Assembly: GCA_013397865.1 (NCBI GenBank)
Contig: VZTI01001288.1
Coordinates: 69,159 to 133,158, forward strand
Length of the DNA stretch: 64,000 bases
Reading direction: 5' to 3'
Source of the DNA: Struthidea cinerea
Lineage: Eukaryota > Chordata > Aves > Passeriformes > Corcoracidae
Shown here: piece by piece, positions 50,247 through 61,000 of the stretch
Layout of the letters: each line of letters begins with the position of its first letter
Numbering within the stretch: position 1 is the stretch's first letter
Notes under the pieces: model-generated
Databases searched by the model: none
Told to the model about the DNA's origin: nothing
The model's input: the letters and a program-made list of their open reading frames with translations, nothing else
Made by a program: the position numbers and the translations under genes

Positions 50247-50446
50247 TATATGTATATCTATATCTATATCTATATATCTATATCTATATATCTATATCTA
50301 TATCTATATCTATATCTATATCTTTATCATCTATATCTATATCTATATCCATATCTATCTATATCTATATCTATATCTATATCTATATCTATATCTATAT
50401 CTATATCTATCTATCTATATCTATATCTATATCTATATCTATATGT
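50247..50446. repeat. (TATATC)n hexanucleotide repeat
   Basis: About 200 bases of TATATC, with ATCTATCT and CTTTATCATC interruptions, directly continuing the ATTTTT array. The open frames of 170-190 codons across both arrays, which encode Phe/Leu/Ile then Tyr/Ile/Ser runs, are repeat artefacts and not genes. Confidence 0.95.
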
Positions 50447-53400
50447 ATCTACATACATCTCTGTACATATACAAACATATTCATACCTATGTACCTGCAC
50501 AAAAGGCTCAATTTATTGCGTTGGGATTTCCCTCTCAGCTCACCCTGGCTCTTTGCTCAAGCTCTGTCACAGCCCCTCCTGCAATGGCTTTTCAAACCAG
50601 AGCTTTTCTCCACATCCCACTTCCTCTTTGTGGATTTAAAGGACAAGTTGTTCTCCCTCCAGTGGCCTTTGTTCCCGTGACTCTTTCTCAGGCTTTTGCA
50701 TTAGCCATTAGCATCCTGTTGCCCCTGATAGCTCATTGAACTTGGTCTTGAGTCAATGGTCTTGTTTTGAGCCGATTAGAAAAGATTTCCTTTCCTTTAT
50801 CAAAGCTAAACAAAAACAAGGAAATTAAATTAAAAATACAAAACTATGTTTGAATAACAGTAGGGCTGTGACATGAGGCAGGAAGCTCAAAGATAAGGCT
50901 GATGATATGCCCAGAACTGCTGCAGGAATGAAGGCCAGAACGTCAGCCACGATCCAGCATTTTTGTGGGGTTCCATCAGTTGTCTGTCAGAGCAGTGACT
51001 GCCTGGAGTAAGAAAATAGAGTCTCTGCACTGGGCTGGGAGGCAGGGGATGTGTAATCTTCCCCTGTGCTATTCACCACTCCTCTCTGCAGGCTGAGAGC
51101 TGATACCTCAATGCAGTGAGTGCAGCATGTGCTCTGGGAGCAGAGGTACCTCTCACAGACAGCAGATCTAAAAGGGTCCCTAATCACTGTCCTCACAGTG
51201 TCCATTCCTCATGAATTGATGAGATAATGTCTCTTGGGCATTTGAAGTTACCTCTAGGGTAAGAAACATTGCTAAACTGGGCATCTTTTCTGCTGTTCAA
51301 CAGCTTTATTGCTCATCCTTCTCTGATACTTATTTTTATCGCCTTAAACAGGGACAGAGGGCAAATATCCATTTATTCTGTCCTTCCCTCAGTTCCCTTG
51401 ATGAAAACTGAAAACTGTGTCTACACCTGATGTTAAAGGAGTTGGATTATTGCTACGGTGGGAATCATCACGTTAGGAACTCGAGTGTATCTACTGCAGT
51501 GACTTCAGTTGGAAATCAGAGTTGTGAAGTGTCCATTCATCCTGCACCTTATGGAGTCGGTTCACACTTCCCCTCCATGCTGGTGTCTGGTAATTGGGTA
51601 GAGAAATAACTGGGTGTGATGGCTTTAAATATATTGAACTGTCCCATAGTTTCACTTTGCTACAATTTCTGTCCTAAGTAGGAGTTATGATGCTCCTATT
51701 CTCACCAGCAGACTGAGAGCCAAGTTCAAAGCTGAAGAAGGCCCAAAGAAAAGCTCTGGGCTTTTCTCTGGCCCAAAGAAAAGTACTCTGCTAGCAAGTA
51801 CTTGGTCATAGAAACCCTGGGGAAGGCAGGAGGGAGTGAGAAATTCACAGTAAGGACTGCAGGTCCTTTGGCTTCCACCTATTTTCTAAGACATGTGGTA
51901 AATCTTCCTTTTTAAAACACGAGTCTCTCCATCATCCTTACTTTTTGTGAGCTCATTTCAGTTGCACTGACTCTAAATACTTCTTTTCTCTTTTAAATAT
52001 TTCTTTATTTTTAAATGATGTGTTTAAAGTTCTCTCAAGAAACAGAGTATTTGATTGAAATTCAAGGGAGGGCCCTCTGTTGAAGTACTGCTGACAGACA
52101 GCTGTAAGGACAAAAAAGCCACAGCTCTGGTAATAAAGATAAAAGGAGCTCAAAACATGAGCTAACTTCCTCACTTGCTATAATTCAGCGTGGTTTGTTT
52201 CTTTCAGATTAATTGAATGCTGGCAACTTCCAGTAGTTTTTGCTAGGAGGTATTGCAGATATTTTGCCTGGAAAATCTTTTTCTCAATTAACCATTTTGG
52301 CAAAATATGTGGACCTGAGGGGGACTATGGACAATTTCAAACCTCATATAAAGATATATAATGCTTTAAAATGTGCAATGTTGCTAGTCTGCTGGCTGAT
52401 CAGAGTATGCTGGGGTAAGTTTGGTGAAGAAATGTCCCCATCCAGCAAGGTTCAGCACCCTGGAAGTGGTCCCAGGAATTAAAACTCCTGTAGCTGACAG
52501 CAGAGTGTCAGGGCTCGGCCCTGCAAGTGCTGACAGTGCCCAAAGACAGCCCTGCTTGGAAGTCTGACACCTGCTTGTGCAAAGCAGGTGTTGGCAGGAA
52601 CTGGAGGTTCTTTGCCCGTGTTATCTGTGGCTGTTATCAGGTGAAGCCACCGCCAGAAGGATGGAGACTATAAAAGAACACATACCAGTGACCCTTAAAT
52701 TATAAAGATGCCTAAAGCTTGGGACCACCTGGAAGATGGTGTTAGGAGGGAAGCAGAGATGACTGATGGCTTTCTCCTTTTTTAGGGTCCTGATTGCTGT
52801 TGTCACTCCAAATGCCAGCCCTTCGCAGCCTTATCCTTCTCCATCTCAGCATCAGTTTAACAGCATGGATGGCTTCCTTTGCCCGTGGCCATTTAGGGCT
52901 CATCCATCTGGAAAGACCTGCCACAATGCGTGTGGGAACTCCCCTCGGCAGGAAGGAATACCAGCTCCTCTGCCTTAATGATTGACAGAGTCCCTGTGAT
53001 CACCGTTACACAAGCTGATTTCCTGTGTGCTTTTCTCTCCTACCCCCGGCTGGGATACATCCTGTGTGTTTGTTTTTGCTGTTTTCCCCCTTCACTGGAA
53101 CAGAGGAGAGAGTTGTTAAAACCCTGTTTTGATTTACTCTTCTCCCTGTGCAAACCACTGTCTTCTCCTTCACGGTATTTGTTCACAGAAGATCTTGCAA
53201 AGCTGAAGGACAGGTGTGTTTTCCAGAAGATAAGGACACCTTGTTTTTCTTTGCTTAGCTGTTTTCCCTGACTCCAATGCTGGAAGAGTGGTCCCTGACC
53301 TTTCTCCCTGATGCTTCTTATGCCAAGATCAGATTTTCTTGGCATGATTTGAAATTCCCTGTTACGTTTCTTTGAGTTTTTATTCACTTTTGGGTGCACA

Positions 53401-54920
53401 ATGCAAGGAAGGGACCAACCATGCAAAGAGGGGACCAGCAGCAGAACTACCCAGTGGAGAAGTGGAGATGACCGACCCAAGCAGAAATTTTGCTCCTTCC
53501 TCTGGCACAGGAAAAAAGGAAAAAGGGAATCACATGGGAAGTATCTCAAAGCAAAACCAGTGAGAATTTATGGATTAGAGTCTCCAGAATACTCTTGCTG
53601 TGAGTTGGTGACCAAAAAAGCTCTTTAAACAGCAGTGTTATGTGGCAAGTGCAGAGCCTGAGACTGTTCCCCATTTGGTTTTGGTTATTTAATGCAAGTT
53701 AGATTGACAGAAAGCTCTTCAATGAAAGGCCTTAAGGAAGAACATATTGTTGATCTGGAAAGGCTGATAAACAACTGGCAGCCATGCATGGTATTTTCAT
53801 GCTAAAACAAGATAAAAAGATTCCCTCCCCGTTCTCCCCCATGCCCCCTTGTTTCTTTTTGGGATAATGTGAACATATGTTTTTGTCCCCATGAAAGGGA
53901 CATGATTTTGATCAAGGCTTTGGCATGTCCAGCGAGCCTAAAGCAAATTTTGAGTTTGCAAACAACGAAAATGATCTTTTTAAGATTGGCAGCCTCCCAC
54001 CCTCGCATGGAACAAACCACCTCACAGCTTTGACTGAGACACACAGGCCAGTGAGCCACAGGGAGTCCGCACAGCACTGCTGAAACCCGATCGTCTCCTC
54101 AAAATGAGTTTTGTAACCAAAGCAATGGCTCTCTTCCTCCACAGTCACATCCAGGGAGCTCTCATGCTTCACACCAAATAATAATCAGCCTGCCACAGCC
54201 TATGTGACACTTGAAAATGTCTTTACTGGTACCTAAAGACTCATCACCAGCTTTCCTTTATTTCCAATTAAAATAAACATGTATTAAGTAAATATTCACT
54301 GTCAAGTTCTAAATGCAAATCACTGCTGTGTGCTGTCTGTCAGGCCTTGTTCTGGGACGTGTTGCTTATGATCTGCCCGGGCGTTTGTTACATTTTCCCC
54401 TGTAAGAGTGTTTGGATATTTCATCAATCATTCATGCAAGTTCCTTTGTCGTCTTTTGAAGGAGTGATGTGGTTTCATTTATGAAAACCATGTTGAGAAC
54501 ATGTTTCCTTTTAAAAAGTGAAACCTCTTCTTAGCAGTGCTTCATCTGGAAGCGACAGGGACAGAAAACAGCTTTAGCTGGTCTTGAGGAGGTTTCTCTG
54601 CTCCAGAAAGTTTTTCAGTTCTCCACGCAAGCAGCCAGGACAGCCTTCTTGAAGGGGTGATGGCAGTAATTAGGTCACTCTACGTGGATGCCACGAACTG
54701 TGAGCAGTTCTGACAAAATCCAGGTCTAAGCATATGCTTGGAAATCTTCCACTGTGCAGAGATGGAAAGAAGCGTTTCAGTGATCTAGAACGTTCCCAAA
54801 GACACACGAGGTAGTTTTAAGGAAGATGCGAAGGAATTCTGGTGTTGATGGATCATCCCCATGCAGTCTTGGTGTGCCTGCCCTTAGGTGTTGGGGGGGA
54901 CAGGTTTTTTCTGCTTTTAG
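50447..54920. other. non-coding DNA, no gene seen
   Basis: Unique sequence. A 30-base-period duplication with internal hairpin is at 51,740-51,783. The minus-strand 169-codon frame at 53,040-53,549 starts at TTG, lacks motifs and overlaps a contradictory plus-strand frame. Confidence 0.55.
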
Positions 54921-55040
54921 CCTCAGGTAATTTAATTTCTTCACTAAAAGGGTGGTGAGGCATTGGAAGGGGCTTCCCTGGGAAGACATGGAGTCATCAT
55001 CCCTGGAAGTGCTCAAGAAACACCTGGTACCTGTTTGGTG
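54921..55040 (+). mobile_element. CR1 LINE fragment, internal to the 3' end
   Basis: Contains TTTAATTTCTTCACTAAAAG, GGTGGTGAGGCATTGGAAGG, GGCTTCCCTGGGAAGACATG, GAGTCATCATCCCTGGAAGT and GCTCAAGAAACACCTGG. This is the CR1 block that reads GGTGAGGCATTGGAA..GGCTGCCCAGGGA..GAGTCACCATCCCTGGAAGTGTTCAAGAA in many copies. Both ends are ragged, and the terminal CR1 signature is absent, so this copy has lost its 3' end as well. Confidence 0.88.
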
Positions 55041-58000
55041 AGTGGATTGCAAAGAATGGCTTGTAGGGAAATTCTTGATTAAAAAATGAGTTAATGAGTT
55101 CATTTGAGTTCACCGTGACACTAATGAACTAACCCCAAGCAGTGACTGTGAAGCTTCTCTGATTGTCCCTCCACCTTGACTGATAGTTCAATCCAGCATT
55201 TGATGGACTTCTGGGCAGAGCAGAAGTAGAAAATAAAAGGTGCTGTGAGATGCCATGTGTCTTGGCACAGGCTTTTGGCATTGAGGCTGGGAGGCTGTGC
55301 ATCAGCGTGGCTACATGAGCTCATGTCTGTGCCGTTCACATGCTCCCACTTCCCAGTGAAACAGGAGAGGGTGCCTTGGCATCACATGAAGAAGCTTTTT
55401 GGTCCCTTTCAAATGTCAGCTTTTCCCCTGGAGACTTGTTAAGCACAAAATGACAGTGTCCCCAGGTCATGCATTGCTCAGCAGCAACATGAGGCCCCCA
55501 GATGTGCTGCGCCTCCAGCTCACAGGATGTTCTTTGTCCAGGGGACCTGGTTCCAGTTTTTGGTTTGGTTTTGTTTTAGTGCATCTGGCTAAAAAGGGCA
55601 GGAGCCAACGCACTGATTTGACTTGAACTTGAGGCATCATTCTCAAACACAAAGATCCTCCCATTTCTCCTTCTAGCTTGAGCTCTTGAGGAGAATAAGA
55701 TCTTCTTTCAGTTTGGTTTGAAATTGTTGTAGCATATGGACGTGTTTAGGGATGGCAAGAAGGATCACCATGCTTTGTAATAAGCGAAGATTTAAAAACT
55801 GAGTGTTCTTCCAGCTGTGCATGTGTGAGAGGCAGATCCACTCATGGATTTATCAGGCATGAGAACACACAAAGAGGTGCTTGTACTCCATCCAAAGCTT
55901 CTTATAAAGCAGTTTACTTTGCACAGCTCTGAGTCTTCACTGTGAGTTCATCTTCCTAGAGTGCTCCACAGCTTCATACACAGTGCTGTATTCCAGTTAA
56001 CTCCATTGATTCCATCAGAGTTTGGTTGCTTTTTCCTGCCCCAACACATCCATATGGCATAAGCTTTTTTTTTTTTTTTGCTGTCACATAAATATAAAAT
56101 AATGAAGTAAGGCCCAGGGACATGCCAGAGAAAACACAGTGTGCCTCATATGAACTCAAGATGTCAGCTGGCTTTGCGGAAAAAGGGAGATGGATTTTGG
56201 CCCAGTTAAAGGTACTTACGTTAAGGGACTTCCGAGGGATGCTGCAGGATTACTCTGGGATAGCTTCAACAGTAAGAAGAGAAACTGGTTGTCTTCTAAT
56301 GGGACTCTTCAATGAGAGAATAAATCCTGAATTCTGAAATATCTATGAATTGCTTAGGACTTCCTGGGAGGTGCCCCCAGTGTTGCCATCCCTTCTTCCA
56401 GGGCAGGTGCTGTTGTGTCACCTGGTCTGGGGGCCCTCTGCAGTCACCTCTTATCACTCCTGCTGGTCAGATATTTTGATCAAACATTTGTCTGTGCTGC
56501 TGCTGATAGAGAGACTCAATGGTTAGTGGAAAAAAATATGGGACCAGGAAGGAGATCCAAAGGTAAGAGGAAAGGACTCAGAACACAGTTAAGTTTTCCA
56601 AGAATTTGTGATTCTGGAACAAGTAAGAGCGCCAGCAGGATTTATATTAAATGTATGAGGAAATAACCCCAATTCAGGTGAACATTGTTAATTCCCTGTT
56701 AGAAAGAGACATGGTGAGACATCTTCCAATAAGCATCACTAATTTGGATAAAATAAACCATCAGTGGGGCTGCAGTCAGTAAAACAGGCCTAGTTTCAGA
56801 AACCTCACTGCAACACTGACCCAATGAACTGTGCATCAGGGGCAGGATTCAGCCCTCCATCAGCAACAGGCTCCAATGGCCCAGCATTTGGAAATGTTCA
56901 GCTTTCTCAGTGTTCTTGTCTGGGTGACAGGATTGACTTGTGCAAGTAGGAATCTAGAAAACATCTTAAAATCCTGTAAGAAACCCTCAAATTGTGTTCA
57001 TAGGGAACATGGGTCAGGGATCCTGTCTTTGTCTTCCATATAATCTCTGCAGAACGTTACAATGAATCAGCTTTTATCTCTCTTTACACATCCCGAATTT
57101 GGGGCTTAGCATCCAAATCTAGAGTTAGGAAATAAAACAGGCTCTTTCCCGTTAAAATTAATTATTGCAATAAAAACCCCCAAACACATTATCTTCTCAG
57201 CTCTTTTGTATCAGGTCATTAACTGCCCAAAATCGCCTGGTATTGTCACAGAATTAATGATTGCTCTTTCAGAACGCCCAGTCTCAATGGAATTAACTGT
57301 GCTAGAAGAACCCACTGGTTTGAGCTCTTTTATTTTTATCCAAAGCCATCTGTCCCAGTGCTGCGGCATCAGATCCTTTCAACTATGAAATGCTCAGTTG
57401 GCACAAACCTTTCCCACCATTTTTATCAGGCTGATTGATGGCACTCATATCCAAGAGGAAGGTGGTAAGTGCCATCTCATCTGCCTGACATAGGCATCTC
57501 CAAGAGGAAATCCCAGTGAAGGAGCCTTTCAGTCCTGTCTTCTGTTTTCCCTTTCAGAGCATATGAAGCCCACAAGAGCAGAATCTGTATTAGATATGGG
57601 ACATTAACCAAGATTTCCTCTTGGAGAAATTGGCAGTAACATTTCGGCAAAAACTGACCAAGTAAATCCCAGAAGCCCCTGGTGCAGCCCCAAGGAACAT
57701 TAAAATAGATGTCCTCCACATGGAAGATGGGTAAAACAGAAGGGGCTGGCTCCCCTTTTTATAATGGGTGTAATTCTGAATTTAACCACTATTAGGATAT
57801 GCTTGTTTTTAAATTAGTCCCATGCCCTTTCCAGATTGTTTTTTAAAACTTATTCACTCTGTCACAGGATCTTGCTGCAGGTCCATGATTTCATTGCTCC
57901 TTGAAGTGGACTAGGGATGGAAATTGAGAGTCAAGGATGAAAACCAGTGGAATTCAATATCTTTCTGAGCCTGAGCTTTGGCACTGGTGAAGTCATACAC

Positions 58001-61000
58001 AGAGATTTCTATGAAATAACTCCTCTGTGAATGTTGGTTATGCAAAGAAACTCTGATGTTATGTACCAGGAGAAACAGATTTGAGCTTCAACGCAGACAC
58101 TGAAGTTTAGTCTGAAATCTATGCTGGTATTTTTTTTAAACCCTCTCCAAAACCTACAGGAAAAGTTAGGTATTTTAACCAATATTTTAAAACATTTTAA
58201 AGGGAAGGAAAGAGCTTATAATTAATATCTCCCTTAGTCTCCTGTTTTTTCTTTTAATTTAAAAACATCTGGAATCCCGTGTTGACAGATAAACCCCGTA
58301 ATCTCTTTACTTATGTTAAATGTGCTCTTCAAGTAATATTTTTCACTTCTAATTTAGTGGCATCTGAAGGGTGTGTGTGGGGAAAGCGAGCCAAAGGCCA
58401 AAATATTTGCAGGAGCATTGGTGCAGTGACTTCATTGCTGGAAATACACCTGAAGACCGAAGGGATGCCCACAGACCAACCTCCTTTTGGCTGCCTACAT
58501 CTGTCTTGGCAGCTGGTGGTGGGTGAGGTCTTCTCCATGCAGAGAAGCCAGGCTGCAAGAGGCTTTAAAGCTAAGCTGTGTTCAGTTCCCAGTCCTTTTA
58601 CAGGTTCCTGTGCAAAACTGGTGCTGTATGGACGATTCCTCGCTGGCCTTTGGTGAACTGGAGATGCTGTGGATGGGCCCAAAGCAGCCCCACTCTCATG
58701 GGAATCACTTGCAACGCTGCCAAGAGAAGCAAACTGGTTGTTTAGTGGCAGTCACTTTCCAAGGGGGTGTGGGAGGCCGCTTGGCATCTGACACCATCAA
58801 TATCTGAGCTTTAATGGAAGGCTGGGTGACAAAAATCTGGCATATAATTGCATTTAGAGCTGTGAAATCCAAGATTACTTGCTAAACATAAGCCTGCTTT
58901 CTGACGTGTTCCTCCCACGACAGGCAAGCAGGGTGCCCTGTGAGGAATCTCCTGCATCTCCGAGGATGGATTTTGTTTAATCACTTTTGCATTGGGGTGA
59001 ACGGCTGTCAGAGGTAACTTTATTTACTTTAACAGTAAATCTGCTTTTCCTCTTCAATGGGGAAAGGCACATAAATCCTGATTATGCTGTGAAATGCAAA
59101 GGACACACCCCAGTGCTACTGGGAACGGTTTGGGTCTCCTTGCTGCTTCTGGAGTTTTTTTCCTTAAAGCACCAGCTCCTGGAATCAAGGGACCCTGTGG
59201 TGCTTTTGGAATTAAAAGTTTGTGGAACTGCAAGTAACAGGAAAAAGCTTAAAAACATGTGAGCCACATATAACAAAAGGCACGTGTTGGGAACATGGTG
59301 GTTATTGGTTTTGGTTGGTCTGTACAGTGAATAATTTCTTTGGGAGTTGCAGAAGGATTGAGTGTCCTGACACCTGAGTGCTTGGAGTTTCCAAGGCTGA
59401 GGGAGCGCTCCTTCATGGAGTGGTGGGAGAGCAAAAGCCTGTTCCTGGGACACATGGAAGAGAATGGAGAATGTCAAGACACCTGCACTGACATTTTTAA
59501 GGCAATAATCTCAATTTTCAGTGTTCTGTCCCACACTTCATAAATGAATAATTGTAGGACATTTTAAAGAGTCTTCACTTCTACTTCAAGTCGGAAGGCA
59601 TGTCAGTAAGAAACGGTGACTAGAACCGAACAAATAGGAAAAAATCCTTATGGATGTTATTTCAAATTCCAAAATTAATTTGTTTGGCCTATGCTCAAAA
59701 GCCTCCCATGTCAGCTTTCTGGAAACACTTAGGTGCCAGTGTTTTACAACCAAATGAGGGTTTTAAAGCTCCAATACTTCCAGTGAGTCACTGGAAGTGA
59801 ATTTGGTAATTTGGAATATCCAATTCAAATTTTGCACTGTGCTAAGCACGGCAGTCATGCAGGTGGCAGCATCATGAGCCTGAGTTTTTTCCATTTCCCC
59901 AAGAGAACAGTTGCATATTAGTCAATAAACAGACCCTGGCGTTCAGAAGAAAAAGACTCAGAATTCTCTAACCTGAAACAGAGGAAATTTCAGATAGTGA
60001 AGCTATTCCAGGAAACAGTGAGCTACTGTGTTTGTAATATTCATAATTTGGAAGGATTCAGAAGGGTGCCATCGAAAGCTGTTCCCAGGGAGCTGACAGA
60101 GATAATGTTAGAGAAGCTACAGGCACTTCTTCTTTTAAATAGAAATTTTATGTGTGCAAACATGTACCTCTTGCTGGTATCCCTGCAGCTAAGATGTGAA
60201 CAACAAAGCCCTGCTCATCCGAAGGCACCCTTCTCAAATATTTAGCTCTGGATGGCAGCAGATTCAGTAGGGAAGTTGGAAGTTCTGACAACTCCAGGTT
60301 CATCAAGTAACTAACACTTAATTCATGCCAGCTGCCTGTGGTTTCCTTCCTACCACTGCCAAACCAATACTAAACATGGGTTTCATATTAGAAATAAATC
60401 TTTTAGTGTGTTCAACATGGTCATGTTTCTTAAGTATGCAAAAGAGTGAGGAATCAGACTAAACTGAGGACTGTTTTCTTTTGGAGTAGAATAGGGTTTT
60501 TCTTAATTTGGGCTTTTTTTGTAGTTATTGTCACCAGCCATGACTCAATGGGACATAAACCAGGAGGGAAGAAGACTGGATTAAGGTCTGGTGTGGTGGT
60601 AAGGATGTGTATGGATGGGAGGGAGAGCACGAATGCAAGGACTAGATACCCAGGAGTTTGCTGGTGTAGGGCATCAGCAAGGGTGGCTGTCGAGGCCATA
60701 CTCAAGAATTACCCTCCCCAGTCTCATTCCTTCCACCTCCTGCTGACCTGTGCGCCCGGTGGCCTAAGGAATTATTTTGTCTTTATTTTCCATGAGGCAT
60801 TTTCTCTCTTGTTGTCTCAGGCTGAGCCGAACTGAGCTGGCTCCAGAGAGTCCAGAGCTGATGGCTCTTCCCAAACCATGCAGCTCCATGCTGGCCAGGA
60901 GGGATGAGTAGACATGAGGTGAGGAGCTGGAAAGGGTAAGAACTAAGCCCAGGGCTGCTCCACTCAGGGCTCGTTGGTTATGTAAATACTGCACTGCCCT

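Noticed and set aside
50117..50680. Two plus-strand frames of 172-187 codons
   Set aside because: They are translations of the ATTTTT and TATATC arrays, giving alternating Phe/Ile and Tyr/Ile/Ser runs.
53040..53549. 169-codon minus-strand frame
   Set aside because: Starts at TTG, has no motif and shows no neighbouring promoter or splice signals.
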